Assembly: GCF_030814715.1 (NCBI RefSeq)
Contig: NZ_JAUSVO010000002.1
Coordinates: 558,001-622,000 of the forward strand
DNA: 64,000 bases
Source: Kaistia dalseonensis
Lineage (GTDB): Bacteria > Pseudomonadota > Alphaproteobacteria > Rhizobiales > Kaistiaceae
Direction of reading: 5' to 3'
Shown: piece by piece, positions 1-9,251 of the stretch
How positions within the stretch are numbered: position 1 is the stretch's first letter
Layout: each line of letters opens with the position of its first letter
Position numbers and translations under genes: made by a program
The notes under the pieces: model-generated
What the model was told of the DNA's origin: nothing
Seen by the model: the letters and a program-made list of their open reading frames with translations, nothing else
Database searches by the model: none

Positions 1-1
1 G

Positions 2-166
2 CGGCGCACGGTGGGCGAATTGCTGCCGCCGAGCCTCGCGGACGTCGCCGATATCGTCGTCCATCACTGGAGCGACGACATCTGGGCGCGCGGCGCCGCC
101 GCCATGACGTTGCGCGACCTCTATGGCGCGCCTTGGAACACCACAGGACCCGCCGTCCACCGCTGA
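2..166 (+). CDS. C-terminal fragment, possibly a ROK-family transcriptional regulator
   Basis: An open frame runs in from the left edge and stops at TGA 164-166, giving about 54 residues of a C-terminus. The tail contains WARGAAAMTLRDLY. An Arg-Gly-Ala-Ala run followed by a short amphipathic helix resembles the end of ROK-family sugar-responsive repressors or kinases. The two genes that follow, a Gfo/Idh/MocA dehydrogenase and a ThuA protein, are common companions of such regulators in rhizobial sugar-use loci. The family call is an inference from a short tail and the context; another family is possible because the DNA-binding domain lies outside the window. Confidence 0.4.
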   Translation, partial: RRTVGELLPPSLADVADIVVHHWSDDIWARGAAAMTLRDLYGAPWNTTGPAVHR

Positions 167-203
167 CGGCCGACGAGAACAAATCGCTTCAGGGAGAGAA
201 CGA

Positions 204-1304
204 ATGGTTGAACGTGTTGGAATCGGGTTTATCGGCTGCGGCAATATCAGCTCCGCCTATCTGAAGGCGGCGGCCGGCTTTCCGATCCTCGATATCAGGG
301 GCGTCGCCGATCTGAACGAGGATATCGCGCGCGCCCGTGCGGCCGAATTCGGCCTGAAGGCGGTCTCGATCGACGCGCTGCTCGCCGATCCCTCGATCGA
401 CATCATCGTCAACCTCACCATCCCCAAGGCGCATGTCGAAGTCGGCCTCAAGGCGGTCGCGGCGGGCAAGCATGTCCATTCCGAAAAGCCGCTCGGCATT
501 TCGACCGCCGAGGCCCGCCTGCTCGTCGAGGCGGCGAAGGCGAAGGGCGTGCGCCTCGGCTGCGCCCCGGATACGTTCTTCGGTGGCGCGCAGCAGACCA
601 GCCGCAAGCTGATCGACGAAGGCGCGATCGGAACGCCGATCGCCGGCACGGCCTTCTTCATGTGTCCGGGCCATGAGCGCTGGCATCCGAGCCCCGCCTT
701 CTACTATCTCAACGGCGGCGGCCCCATGCTCGATATGGGCCCCTATTACGTCACCAGCCTCGTCAACCTGCTCGGACCGATCGCGCGCGTCGCCGGCGTC
801 GCGACCAAGCTGCGCGACGAGCGGCTGATCACGTCCGAACCGCTGAAGGGCACGAAGATCCCGGTCGAAGTCGCGACCCATGTCGCCGGGACGATGGAGT
901 TCGTCTCGGGCGCCGTCGTCACCATCGCCATGAGCTTCGACGTCCCGCGCCACCTGCATAGCCCGATCGAGCTCTATGGCTCCGATGCGTCGATCCTGGT
1001 GCCCGATCCCAACTTCTTCGGCGGCGAGATCAAGCTCGCGACCGCCTCGGAGGACTGGCACGCGGTTCCGACCCAGCACGGCTATGCCGACGGCAATTTC
1101 CGCGTCATCGGCGTCGCCGACATGGCGGAGGCGATCCGCACCGGCCGGCCACACCGCGCCAGTGGCGATCTCGCCTTCCACGCGCTCGAAGTCATGGAGG
1201 CGTTCCAGCGCTCGTCCGACACCGGCACCCACATCACGATCGAAAGCCGGCCCGAGCGGCCGGCCGCCCTCGCCGTCGGCGTGCCCGTCGGCGCCATCGG
1301 CTGA
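204..1304 (+). CDS. Gfo/Idh/MocA family NAD(P)-dependent oxidoreductase
   Basis: 366 residues. The N-terminal Rossmann fold begins with VGIGFIGCGNISSAYL, and the family motif EKPLG follows near residue 100, as in inositol 2-dehydrogenase and glucose-fructose oxidoreductase relatives. These cytoplasmic enzymes oxidise or reduce sugars and cyclitols with NAD(P); the substrate cannot be read from sequence. I chose the ATG at 204 because AGGGAGAG lies just upstream and the Rossmann strand begins immediately after it; the same frame is open upstream without family similarity. A ThuA-like gene follows after 28 bp, so the two are probably co-transcribed in a sugar-catabolic unit. Confidence 0.9.
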   Translation: MVERVGIGFIGCGNISSAYLKAAAGFPILDIRGVADLNEDIARARAAEFGLKAVSIDALLADPSIDIIVNLTIPKAHVEVGLKAVAAGKHVHSEKPLGISTAEARLLVEAAKAKGVRLGCAPDTFFGGAQQTSRKLIDEGAIGTPIAGTAFFMCPGHERWHPSPAFYYLNGGGPMLDMGPYYVTSLVNLLGPIARVAGVATKLRDERLITSEPLKGTKIPVEVATHVAGTMEFVSGAVVTIAMSFDVPRHLHSPIELYGSDASILVPDPNFFGGEIKLATASEDWHAVPTQHGYADGNFRVIGVADMAEAIRTGRPHRASGDLAFHALEVMEAFQRSSDTGTHITIESRPERPAALAVGVPVGAIG

Positions 1305-1332
1305 ATGAAATTCCAGAACAGGGAGTGAGACC

Positions 1333-1977
1333 ATGCGCGAGGCACTGATCGTCTGGGGTGGCTGGAGCGGCCACGAGCCGGAACAGGGCGCCCATATCAT
1401 CAGCGCGATGCTGGAGGAGGAAGGCTTCAAGACCTATGTCGAGAACTCGACCGAGGCTTTCGCCGACCCGGCCATCGCCGATATGAGCCTGATCGTCCCG
1501 ATCTACACCATGTCGAAGATCGAGAAGGAAGAACTGGCCAACCTGACCAAGGCGGTCGAGGGCGGCGTCGGCCTCGCCGGCTATCATGGCGGCATGGGCG
1601 ACGCTTTCCGCGAGGCGGTCGAATACCAGTTCATGGTCGGCGGCCAGTGGGTTGCCCATCCCGGCAACATCATCGACTACCATGTCGACATCACCCGGCC
1701 GGACGATCCCGTCATGGAGGGCCTGCCGGCGCGCTTCCCCTACCGGTCCGAGCAATATTACATGCATGTCGACCCCTCCAACGAGGTGCTCGCGACCACG
1801 ACCTTCAAGGGCGACCATGCCTATTGGATCGACGGCGTTGTCATGCCGGTGGTCTGGAAGCGCAAGCACGGCCAGGGGCGCGTGTTCTATTCATCGCTCG
1901 GCCATGTCGCGAGCGAGTTCGACGTGCCAGAGATGAAGACGATCCTGCGCCGCGGCATGCTCTGGGCCGCGCGCTGA
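1333..1977 (+). CDS. ThuA-like domain protein (trehalose-utilisation family)
   Basis: 214 residues, the usual size for stand-alone ThuA proteins. The fold is type-1 glutamine-amidotransferase-like. Visible family features are the opening ALIVWGGWSGHEPEQGA, a central GVGLAGYHGGMGDAF turn and a late GQGRVFYSSLGH segment. In rhizobia ThuA works with ThuB (a Gfo/Idh/MocA dehydrogenase) in 3-keto-sugar metabolism of trehalose-type disaccharides, and here too the gene follows such a dehydrogenase. GGGAGTGAGACC precedes the ATG. The actual substrate is unknown, because relatives are associated with many glycosides. Confidence 0.88.
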   Translation: MREALIVWGGWSGHEPEQGAHIISAMLEEEGFKTYVENSTEAFADPAIADMSLIVPIYTMSKIEKEELANLTKAVEGGVGLAGYHGGMGDAFREAVEYQFMVGGQWVAHPGNIIDYHVDITRPDDPVMEGLPARFPYRSEQYYMHVDPSNEVLATTTFKGDHAYWIDGVVMPVVWKRKHGQGRVFYSSLGHVASEFDVPEMKTILRRGMLWAAR

Positions 1978-2027
1978 CAGCACGGTCGCTCAAGCTCCCG
2001 TAGCGCCCCGCAGGCCTCCCCGCGCTC

Positions 2028-2130
2028 CGTCATCCCGGACGAAGCAAAGCTTCGAGCCGGGATCCATACAGCTCTGATGTCGATTGATAGGTCTCAGGCT
2101 GCATGGGTCCCCGCTTTCGCGGGGATGACG
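2028..2130. repeat. Intergenic palindromic repeat element (CGTCATCCCGG type)
   Basis: The gap after the ThuA gene holds a palindromic block. It opens with CGTCATCCCGG and closes with GGGGATGACG. Inside are two smaller hairpins: an AAGCAAAGCTT turn flanked by CCGG arms, and CCCCGCTTTCGCGGGG. Blocks with these termini are a widespread dispersed intergenic repeat of alphaproteobacterial chromosomes, usually found between gene ends. It lies between two gene 3' ends (ThuA plus, holA minus), so its hairpins could also act as a bidirectional transcription stop. Confidence 0.7.
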
Positions 2131-2180
2131 GCAATGGAGGGGACGTGTCCAGGTGCGGAAAGCACGCGGCACGACCTTGA

Positions 2181-3215
2181 CTACCGTCGCGGCTGGCGCG
2201 CCAGCGTCGCGATGCCGAGCAGGGCCTGCGCGATCACGCTATCTGCGATGGCCGCCTTGAGGCGGCTGTCCAATATGGCGCGATCGAGCCGGTCGAGCGC
2301 CGCGGTCAGCCGATCCAGCGTCCAGAGCCGGACCTGCTGCTCGAGCTTGGCTTTGCGCTGGAAGAACAATCCGCCCGACGCGCCATCGATCGCCGCCTGG
2401 CTCGTGGCGCCATTATCGATCGCCGCGGCGATCCGGTGCAGCATCTGGAAATGCCGGAGCGCCGCCGCCGCGATCACGAAGGCGGCCGTGCCCGAGGCGA
2501 CCAGGCGACGGAAGGAGACATCGAGCTCCTTGACGTCGCCGAGCGCCATCGCGTCCACCGCCTCATCCGTCGCCGAGGCGCCGGCATCGCCGACAATCGC
2601 ACGCACAGCGGCGATGTCGATGCTGCGTTCGCCGCGCGCATAAAGGCAGAGTTTGGCAATCTCGGAGCGGCTCGCGAGGCGGTCCGATCCGAGCAGCCCG
2701 CGTAGCAGGTTGCGCGCATCGGGCTCGATGGTCAGACCGGCCGCCTGCACTTCGCCGTCGATCAGCCGGTCGAGCGCCATGTCATTGTCGGCATAGCAGG
2801 CGATCGCGGCCGCGCCGCGCGCATTCTCGCAGACCTTGCGCAGGCCCGTGCCCTTCTTCAGGTCGCCGGCCTCGATCACCACCCAAGCATCCTGCGGCGG
2901 GGCGGCGAGTACAGCCTCGACAGCGGCCTGGATCGGCCGGTTGCCGCCGAGCCGCACCCAGATCGCCCGCGTGCCGCCGAAGAGCGCGATCGTGTTGGCC
3001 TCGTCCGCCAGCCGGCCCGGATCGGCCGCTATCTCCGCCGAATCGAGCCGGACGAGCGCGAAGGGATCATCGCCCTTGCCGAGCACGGTCTTGACGAATT
3101 GCGCCGCGCGCTCGGAGACGAGGCCGGTATCGCTGCCGTGGATCAGCACCACGCGGACATCGGGATTGGGCCGGCTCAGGAACCGGTCCGCATCCTGCGG
3201 CTTGATCTGGACCAT
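2181..3215 (-). CDS. holA: DNA polymerase III subunit delta
   Basis: 344 residues, normal for HolA, the clamp-loader subunit that opens the beta sliding clamp. The N-terminal VVLIHGSDTGLVSERA and the later helical region resemble the degenerate AAA+ fold of delta: there is no usable P-loop, as expected. ATG start at 3215. It lies directly downstream of lptE on the same strand (21 bp gap), following the leuS-lptE-holA order common in Hyphomicrobiales, so the three are probably one transcription unit. Confidence 0.93.
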   Translation of the reverse strand: MVQIKPQDADRFLSRPNPDVRVVLIHGSDTGLVSERAAQFVKTVLGKGDDPFALVRLDSAEIAADPGRLADEANTIALFGGTRAIWVRLGGNRPIQAAVEAVLAAPPQDAWVVIEAGDLKKGTGLRKVCENARGAAAIACYADNDMALDRLIDGEVQAAGLTIEPDARNLLRGLLGSDRLASRSEIAKLCLYARGERSIDIAAVRAIVGDAGASATDEAVDAMALGDVKELDVSFRRLVASGTAAFVIAAAALRHFQMLHRIAAAIDNGATSQAAIDGASGGLFFQRKAKLEQQVRLWTLDRLTAALDRLDRAILDSRLKAAIADSVIAQALLGIATLARQPRR

Positions 3216-3236
3216 CGACCTCGACCCGCCGGCGCC

Positions 3237-3797
3237 TCAGCTCGCCTTCTTGTTGGCGAGCTCGAGCGCGAGGCGCAGCTGGATTTCCTCGGCCGCGGCA
3301 AGGGCGGCGCGGTTTTCCGCGTCGAGCCGTGCGCGCACATTGGCGAAGTTCTGGTTCGAACGGTCATAGGAGGCGACGCCGCGGCCGATCGTGCGCACGA
3401 TGCTGCGGCCGGACGCGATCTCGGTCAGCTCATAGCGGACGGAGACCGTGACCTGATAGGCCGGCGCCGTATCGTCGCGCTCGAAGCCGAGCCGCTCTTC
3501 CGACGTGTCGACCGTCATCGACAGCGTATAGATCGCCGGCGGCGGCGCACGGCCGCCGGTGAAGGCCACGATCAGGTTGTTGCGAACCTCCTGCGCGACC
3601 CGGTCGGCAACGCCGTTGATCGCGATCGCGGAGAGGTCGGCATAGACCTTCGGGCTGTTGGCGACCGGCATGTAGACCGGGCGGACCGTGCAGGCGCCGG
3701 CAAGGCCGAGAAACACGACGGCGAACGCGATTCCGGCCAGCCGGCCGGTGGAACGGACTGCCCGTACGGGCCGGAATTCGCGATCAGACGACGACAT
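3237..3797 (-). CDS. lptE: LPS-assembly lipoprotein LptE
   Basis: 186 residues. An N-terminal hydrophobic segment (about residues 19-35) ends in the lipobox LAGAC, so the mature protein is an outer-membrane lipoprotein beginning at Cys. The rest matches the LptE/RlpB family, the plug of the LptD translocon that inserts lipopolysaccharide. Its start overlaps the end of leuS by 14 bp, which indicates translational coupling, and holA follows. The family is weakly conserved, but the lipobox plus the leuS-holA position make the call firm. Confidence 0.9.
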   Translation of the reverse strand: MSSSDREFRPVRAVRSTGRLAGIAFAVVFLGLAGACTVRPVYMPVANSPKVYADLSAIAINGVADRVAQEVRNNLIVAFTGGRAPPPAIYTLSMTVDTSEERLGFERDDTAPAYQVTVSVRYELTEIASGRSIVRTIGRGVASYDRSNQNFANVRARLDAENRAALAAAEEIQLRLALELANKKAS

Positions 3798-6408
3798 TCA
3801 CGATCCTCTTCGGCACCACGACAATCTTGCGGGGAGCCCGGCCTTCCAGCGCACGCGTGACGCCTTCAAGCGCAAGCACGGCCTCCTGAATATCAGCTTC
3901 GGAGGCCGTTGCCGAGATCGTCAGTTCAGCACGCTTCTTGCCGTTGATCTGGACCGGCAGCGTCATTTCGTCCTCGACCAGCAGCGCGCGGTCGACGACG
4001 GGCCAAGGCGCCTCGGCCGCGAGGCCTTCGCCGCCCAGAATGGTCCAGCATTCCTCGGCCAGATGCGGGATCATCGGCCCAATGACGCCGGTCACGATCC
4101 GCGCCGCCTCGTTGAGCGCGAAGGCGAGATCAGCCGACGGCGCGCCACCGGCATTGCGCACGGCCGCGATCGCCTCGCCGAACTGGTTGGCGAAGGCGTG
4201 GACGCGCGCGACGGCGACGTTGAAGCGCAGCCGGTCGAAGTCCTCCTCGACCGAAGCGGCGAGCTTGTGCGCGGCGCGGCGGAGCGCGGTCGCCTCCGGA
4301 CCGAACTGGTTTGGCAGGCCGCTGGCTTCGGCGCCGCCGAGCTCGACGGCCTCGTTGACCAGGCGCCACAGCCGCTGCGTGAAGCGCCACGCGCCCTCGA
4401 TGCCGGCTTCCGTCCATTCGCTGTCGCGCTCGGGCGGCGTGTCGGAGAGCATGAACCAGCGCGCGCAATCGACACCATAGGTATCGGCGACAATCTCCGG
4501 CGGCACGACATTGCGCTTCGACTTCGACATCTTCTCGGGCGGGCCGACCGTCACCGGCTCATCGGTGCCGACGCGAACCGCCGTGCCATCGGCGCGCTTC
4601 TCGACCTCTTCGGGGAACAGCCATTTACCGGCCGAATCCTTGTAGGTCTCGTGGACGATCATGCCCTGCGTGAACAGGCCGGCAAACGGCTCGGCGACCG
4701 AGACGCGGCCGACGCTCTTCAGCGCGCGGGTGAAGAAGCGCGAATAGAGCAGATGCAGGATCGCATGCTCGATGCCGCCAATATACTGGTCGACGGGCAG
4801 CCAGTGATCGGCAGCGCCCTTGGAGAGCGGCTGCTCGCCGGGCGCGCTGGCGAAGCGGGCGAAATACCAGGACGAATCGACGAACGTGTCCATCGTATCG
4901 GTCTCGCGCGTCGCCGCGCCGCCGCATTGCGGACAGTTCACATGCTTCCAGGTCGGATGGCGATCGAGCGGATTGCCCGGCCGGTCGAAGGTGACGTCGT
5001 CCGGCAGCACGACCGGCAGGTCGGCCTTCGGCACCGGCACCGGACCGCAGCTCGGGCAATGGATGATCGGGATCGGGCAGCCCCAATAACGCTGCCGCGA
5101 AATGCCCCAGTCGCGCAGGCGGAAATTGACCTGCCGCTTGCCCTGCGGCCGGCCGGCGAGATCCTGCGCCTCGAGGCGCCTGGCGATCGCTTCCTTGGCG
5201 TCCGGGATCGAGAGACCGTCCATGAAATCGGAATGGAACAGCAGCCCATCGCCGTCATAGGCGACATTGCCGACCGCGAAGGTCTCGGGATCCTCGCCTT
5301 CGGGCAGGACCACGGCCTTGACCGGCAAATCATATTTGCGCGCGAAATCGAGATCGCGCTGGTCATGCGCCGGGCAGCCGAAAATGGCGCCGGTGCCGTA
5401 ATCCATCAGGATGAAGTTCGCGACATAGACGGGCAAATACCAGCCGGGCACGAGCGGGTGCTCGGCGCGAATGCCGGTATCGAAGCCCTTCTTTTCCTGC
5501 GTCTCGATCGCCTCGGCCGACGTGCCGCCGCGACGGCACTCGGCGATGAAATCGGCGAGACCGGGCTTCGTATCCGCGAGCTTCTCGGCCAGCGGGTGAT
5601 TGGCGGCGATCGCCAGGAAGGACGCGCCATAGAGCGTATCCGGCCGGGTCGTGTAGACCTCGAGCTCGGTATCGCCGGCCGGCGCCGTCTTTGCGTCGAG
5701 CGCGAAGCGGACCATCAGGCCTTCCGACCGGCCGATCCAGTTGCGCTGCATCAGGCGGACCTTGTCCGGCCAGCGGTCGAGCCCGTCCAGCGCCGCGAGC
5801 AGTTCCTCGCCGAACGCCGTGATCTTGAAGAACCATTGCGACAGCTTGCGCCGCTCGACCAGCGCACCCGAGCGCCAGCCGCGACCGTCGATCACCTGCT
5901 CATTGGCGAGCACGGTGTTGTCGATCGGGTCCCAGTTGACCTCGCTCTCCTTGCGATAGACGAGGCCTTCGCCGAAGAAATCAGTGAAGATCGACTGCTG
6001 CTCGGCATAATAGGAGGGATCGCAGGTCGCGATCTCGCGGCTCCAGTCGAGCGACAGGCCGAGCAGCTTCAACTGCTCCTTCATCGTCGCGATATTCTCG
6101 TAGGTCCAGATCTTGGGATGGCTGTTGCGCTCGATCGCGGCGTTTTCCGCCGGCAGGCCAAAGGCATCCCAGCCCATCGGATGCAGGACGTTGAAGCCCT
6201 TCATCCGCTTGAAGCGGGCCACGACGTCGCCCATGACATAGTTCCGCCCATGGCCGATATGGATCCGGCCCGACGGATAGGGGAACATCTCGAGCACGTA
6301 ATATTTCGGACGCGGATTGTCGTTCTTCGTCTCGAAGATGCCGCGTTCGGCCCAGACGCGCTGCCAGCGCGGTTCGGCGTCGCGGGGATTGTAACGTTCT
6401 ATGGCCAT
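3784..6408 (-). CDS. leuS: Leucyl-tRNA synthetase
   Basis: 874 residues, normal for bacterial LeuRS, a class I synthetase that charges tRNA-Leu in the cytoplasm. The HIGH signature is at residues 50-53 within [12 protein letters not shown], and KMSKS is at residues 626-630. Between them lie the editing domain and a zinc-ribbon-like CPSC...CPQC insertion. I chose ATG 6408 ([10 protein letters not shown]), the usual LeuRS N-terminus; an in-frame upstream ATG would add 22 unrelated residues. No strong Shine-Dalgarno is visible at the chosen start. Confidence 0.97.
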   Translation of the reverse strand: MAIERYNPRDAEPRWQRVWAERGIFETKNDNPRPKYYVLEMFPYPSGRIHIGHGRNYVMGDVVARFKRMKGFNVLHPMGWDAFGLPAENAAIERNSHPKIWTYENIATMKEQLKLLGLSLDWSREIATCDPSYYAEQQSIFTDFFGEGLVYRKESEVNWDPIDNTVLANEQVIDGRGWRSGALVERRKLSQWFFKITAFGEELLAALDGLDRWPDKVRLMQRNWIGRSEGLMVRFALDAKTAPAGDTELEVYTTRPDTLYGASFLAIAANHPLAEKLADTKPGLADFIAECRRGGTSAEAIETQEKKGFDTGIRAEHPLVPGWYLPVYVANFILMDYGTGAIFGCPAHDQRDLDFARKYDLPVKAVVLPEGEDPETFAVGNVAYDGDGLLFHSDFMDGLSIPDAKEAIARRLEAQDLAGRPQGKRQVNFRLRDWGISRQRYWGCPIPIIHCPSCGPVPVPKADLPVVLPDDVTFDRPGNPLDRHPTWKHVNCPQCGGAATRETDTMDTFVDSSWYFARFASAPGEQPLSKGAADHWLPVDQYIGGIEHAILHLLYSRFFTRALKSVGRVSVAEPFAGLFTQGMIVHETYKDSAGKWLFPEEVEKRADGTAVRVGTDEPVTVGPPEKMSKSKRNVVPPEIVADTYGVDCARWFMLSDTPPERDSEWTEAGIEGAWRFTQRLWRLVNEAVELGGAEASGLPNQFGPEATALRRAAHKLAASVEEDFDRLRFNVAVARVHAFANQFGEAIAAVRNAGGAPSADLAFALNEAARIVTGVIGPMIPHLAEECWTILGGEGLAAEAPWPVVDRALLVEDEMTLPVQINGKKRAELTISATASEADIQEAVLALEGVTRALEGRAPRKIVVVPKRIVNVVV

Positions 6409-6573
6409 GATCCGTCGTCGAAATGGGATAAAAGGGCGGCAGTCGCCGCCTTTGGGACAGGCAGCGACCTTCACCAGAAAGGTCGCGCGTGGTCAACCGC
6501 TATCGCAGCCGCAGCGGTTGAGCAGGCTTTGATGGCGTGTTAGGCGCAACAATCGTTTTGTTCCGGAGGCACC

Positions 6574-7251
6574 ATGTCCGACGATGTCGAAGCGCGTCTC
6601 GCAACCGTGCTTGAACGCATTGGCGCTGCCGAAGCGCAATATGGGCGTGCTCCCGGCAGCGCGCAACTGATCGCGGTCTCGAAGACCTTCGACGCCGATG
6701 CGATCCGGCCCGTGATCGCGGCCGGCCAGCGCCGGTTCGGCGAGAACCGCGTGCAGGAAGCGCAGTCGAAATGGCCGGCGCTGCGCGCTGAGACCACCGA
6801 TATCGAGCTGCACCTGATCGGCCCGCTGCAATCCAACAAGGCGCGCGAGGCAGTCTCGCTCTTCGACGCCATCCACACGATCGACCGCGACAAGATCGCC
6901 GGCGCGATCGCCGATGAAATGGCCCGGCTCGGCCGCACGCCGCTCCTCTTCGTTCAGGTCAATACCGGGCTCGAGCCACAAAAGGCCGGCATTGCGCCGC
7001 GCGAGGCGGTCGCCTTCGTCGAGCGCTGCCGCGCCGAGCACGGCCTCGCCATTGCCGGGCTGATGTGCATCCCGCCCGCCAACGAAATTCCTGGGCCGCA
7101 TTTCGCGCTGCTCGCCAAGCTCGCCGCCGAGGCCGGGCTGCGCGAACTCTCCATGGGCATGAGCAGCGATTTCGAAACAGCGATCGCCCACGGCGCGACC
7201 TATATGCGCGTCGGCGGCGCCATCTTCGGTCATCGGCCGCCGATCGCCTGA
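6574..7251 (+). CDS. YggS-family pyridoxal phosphate homeostasis protein
   Basis: 225 residues. This is a PLP-binding TIM-barrel protein related to the N-terminal domain of alanine racemase. The PLP lysine is K37 in LIAVSKTF. Other family motifs are FGENRVQEA and the late LSMGMSSDFETAI. It buffers free PLP and has no known catalytic reaction. TCCGGAGG sits just upstream of the ATG. It is transcribed divergently from leuS, a common arrangement in rhizobia. Its stop abuts the stop of the convergent L,D-transpeptidase gene with no gap. Confidence 0.94.
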   Translation: MSDDVEARLATVLERIGAAEAQYGRAPGSAQLIAVSKTFDADAIRPVIAAGQRRFGENRVQEAQSKWPALRAETTDIELHLIGPLQSNKAREAVSLFDAIHTIDRDKIAGAIADEMARLGRTPLLFVQVNTGLEPQKAGIAPREAVAFVERCRAEHGLAIAGLMCIPPANEIPGPHFALLAKLAAEAGLRELSMGMSSDFETAIAHGATYMRVGGAIFGHRPPIA

Positions 7252-7782
7252 TCAGGCGACCGAGACGATCGCGCCCGGGCGAAGACGGCGCAGAATGGCC
7301 AGCATGTCGGCCTTGCGCACGGCGACGCAGCCTTCGGTCGGCGAGAAGCCGGGCCGCGCGAGATGGAAGAAGATCGCGCTGCCCCTGCCCTGCGCCCGGC
7401 GCGACAGGTTCCAGTCGAGCACCACGACGACGTCATAGAGATGATCGGCGCGCCACATCGCTTCATGGCTGGCGCGGTAGGGCAGCTTGACGGGCCGGTT
7501 GTAGTTCGCGTCCCAGACCTGATCGCACCAGCCGTCATCGGCACGGAGCGGACGGGTGGGCAGCAGCGATCGCGGACGGGCGACCCGATCCGGCCGATAG
7601 CGGATTTCCACAACGCGCATGCGGCTCGCCGGGGTCCCGCCATCGCCCTCGCGCTTGCCATGGGTGAGGCCGCTGCGGCCCAGCGCGCAGGGGTAAACCG
7701 CCTGTCCGATCCGCAGCAGACCCCTGGTGCGCGAGCCGGGGCGGGATCGAACTTCGATGATCGTCATGTTCCGGGCGCTCAT
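7252..7782 (-). CDS. L,D-transpeptidase (YkuD-like) family protein
   Basis: 176 residues. The C-terminal half carries the YkuD catalytic signature as HLARPGFSPTEGCVAV, with His, Ser, Gly and the nucleophilic Cys in order, so the active site looks intact. Such enzymes make 3-3 peptidoglycan cross-links or attach proteins to stem peptides. The protein looks like the compact single-domain COG3786 type. No signal peptide or membrane segment is visible in any usable start (ATG 7782 or ATG 7767), which is odd for a periplasmic enzyme. It is divergent from the response-regulator gene. Confidence 0.8.
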   Translation of the reverse strand: MSARNMTIIEVRSRPGSRTRGLLRIGQAVYPCALGRSGLTHGKREGDGGTPASRMRVVEIRYRPDRVARPRSLLPTRPLRADDGWCDQVWDANYNRPVKLPYRASHEAMWRADHLYDVVVVLDWNLSRRAQGRGSAIFFHLARPGFSPTEGCVAVRKADMLAILRRLRPGAIVSVA

Positions 7783-7907
7783 GGTACGCTTTGACGTTGG
7801 GGCTTGCTTGCGCGGCGGCGCCCGAGAAGGTTAAACGTTGGCGGAATGATTCATAAGTGTGCTTCGGATGGGCTGGGGAATCCGGAGGAACCGCAGAGGC
7901 AACACAT

Positions 7908-8591
7908 ATGACTGCACGTCGGATCCTCGTTGTCGACGATGATGATTTGCTGCGCGAGAGTCTGGTGGAGCAGCTTTCGCTCTACGAAGAGTTCGAGCTT
8001 GCCGAAGAGGCGACCGCCACCAAGGGGGTCCAGCGCGCCCGGAGCGAGCCGACCGACCTTCTGATCATGGATGTCGGCCTGCCCGACATGGATGGTCGCG
8101 AGGCGGTGAAGCTGTTGCGCAAGGGCGGCTTCAAGGCGCCCATCGTGCTGCTGACCGGCCATGATTCCGAATCCGATACCATTCTCGGACTCGAATCCGG
8201 CGCGAACGACTATGTGACGAAGCCGTTCCGCTTCGCGGTCCTGCTTGCGCGCATCCGCGCCCAACTGCGCCAGTTCGAGCAGAGCGAGGACGCGACCTTC
8301 ACGATCGGCCGCTACACCTTCCGCCCGAGCGCCAAGCTGCTGCTCGACGAGCGCGGGCAGAAGATCCGCCTGACGGAAAAAGAGACCTCGATCCTCAAAT
8401 TCCTCTATCGCGCCGGCGAGAAGGTCGTGGGCCGCGATATCCTGCTGCATGAGGTATGGGGCTATAATTCTGGCGTTACCACGCATACGCTGGAAACACA
8501 CATCTACCGGCTGCGGCAGAAGATCGAGCGCGAGCCGTCCATTGCCGAGCTTCTGGTGACAGAGGCCGGCGGATACAAGCTGGTTCCATGA
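7908..8591 (+). CDS. OmpR/PhoB-family response regulator
   Basis: 227 residues: receiver domain (about 1-118) then winged-helix DNA-binding domain (about 130-227). The phosphoacceptor is D55 in LLIMDVGLPDMDG, with the acidic pocket at D10-D12, the switch Thr at 83 and the conserved Lys at 105 (TKPF). The effector domain shows the usual THTLETHIYRLRQKIE recognition helix. No histidine kinase gene is nearby, so the partner is unknown. The ATG at 7908 is preceded by AGAGG; the upstream open frame looks non-coding. A cNMP-binding protein gene follows after 10 bp, so the two are probably co-expressed. Confidence 0.92.
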   Translation: MTARRILVVDDDDLLRESLVEQLSLYEEFELAEEATATKGVQRARSEPTDLLIMDVGLPDMDGREAVKLLRKGGFKAPIVLLTGHDSESDTILGLESGANDYVTKPFRFAVLLARIRAQLRQFEQSEDATFTIGRYTFRPSAKLLLDERGQKIRLTEKETSILKFLYRAGEKVVGRDILLHEVWGYNSGVTTHTLETHIYRLRQKIEREPSIAELLVTEAGGYKLVP

Positions 8592-8601
8592 TGTTGGGTC
8601 T

Positions 8602-9078
8602 ATGACGCTCGCCGAGGACATTTCTCTCCTGAGCCGCGTGCCGCTTCTGTCGGATCTGGCGAGCGATCATCTGCGCCTGCTGGCCTTCAGCGGCATCCGC
8701 CTCGAGCTTCCGGCCGGGCGGATCCTGTTCAAGGCCGACAGCAAGGCGCTGTCGGGCTTCATCATCATGTCCGGCGAGATCGAGATGTCCGCGCATCATG
8801 GCGAGACCGTCCGCTCGCTCGGCAAGTTCGGTCCGGGCTCGCTGCTGGGCGAGACAGCGCTCTTCGTCGAGACGAGGCGGCCCGCCACGGCGACTGCGCT
8901 GGTCGATACCGTCGTGGTCGAGATCGACCGCACGCTGATGAGCCGCATGCTGACGGAATATCCCGAAGTCGCCACACGGCTCTTCGTTAGGCTCCGCCAG
9001 CGCCTCGGCGACACGGTGGGCGAACTCGCTGGCGTCCACGCGAAGCTCGACGCGCTGCATTATCCCGAACTGCCGTAG
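8602..9078 (+). CDS. Cyclic-nucleotide-binding domain protein (Crp-like sensor only)
   Basis: 158 residues consisting of one cNMP-binding beta-roll (about residues 12-125) plus a short helical tail. The phosphate-binding-cassette region reads GSLLGETALFVETRRPATATA, keeping the Gly-Glu and Arg residues that contact cyclic nucleotides. No helix-turn-helix follows, so it is not a Crp-type regulator by itself. Coupling to the preceding response regulator suggests it modulates that pathway, but the partner is unknown. The stop codon TAG lies inside a dispersed repeat element. Confidence 0.85.
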   Translation: MTLAEDISLLSRVPLLSDLASDHLRLLAFSGIRLELPAGRILFKADSKALSGFIIMSGEIEMSAHHGETVRSLGKFGPGSLLGETALFVETRRPATATALVDTVVVEIDRTLMSRMLTEYPEVATRLFVRLRQRLGDTVGELAGVHAKLDALHYPELP

Positions 9079-9126
9079 AGCGCTTCCGAGCGAGGCGGAC
9101 ACCGCTTCGCGCCAGGGAAAGCGCGA
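9076..9126. repeat. Gene-tail dispersed repeat, copy A
   Basis: A 51-bp block begins TAGAGCG and contains TTCCGAGCGA, GGACACCG and TTCGCG. It matches position for position, with scattered substitutions, a second block at 55150-55200. In both places the first three bases are the stop codon of the preceding plus-strand gene. The ends form inverted arms (GCGCTTCC with GGGAAAGCGC), so the transcript can fold. Elements of this pattern are scattered in Hyphomicrobiales genomes. Confidence 0.65.
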
Positions 9127-9199
9127 CACGTCGGATGGATGGATCCTCTCGGCCCGCCCTATTCCGCGCTTCACCGGCGATGAGCCGGACCACTCCATG

Positions 9200-9230
9200 A
9201 AAAACGCCGCCCTGTTTCCAGAGCGGCGTT
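9200..9230 (-). terminator. Rho-independent terminator of the secreted repeat protein gene
   Basis: Perfect 8-bp arms AACGCCGC (9203-9210) and GCGGCGTT (9223-9230) enclose a 12-nt loop. Read on the minus strand the hairpin is followed by a run of five T (9204-9200). It lies 21 bp past the stop of the minus-strand gene ending at 9252. Confidence 0.8.
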
Positions 9231-9251
9231 GAAGTCTTGCGCGTTTCGCGA

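Noticed and set aside
3688-6543. 951-residue plus-strand open frame opposite leuS
   Set aside because: It is the antisense shadow of leuS; the composition is Arg/Asp/Gly-rich with no domain, a usual artefact of high-GC coding DNA.
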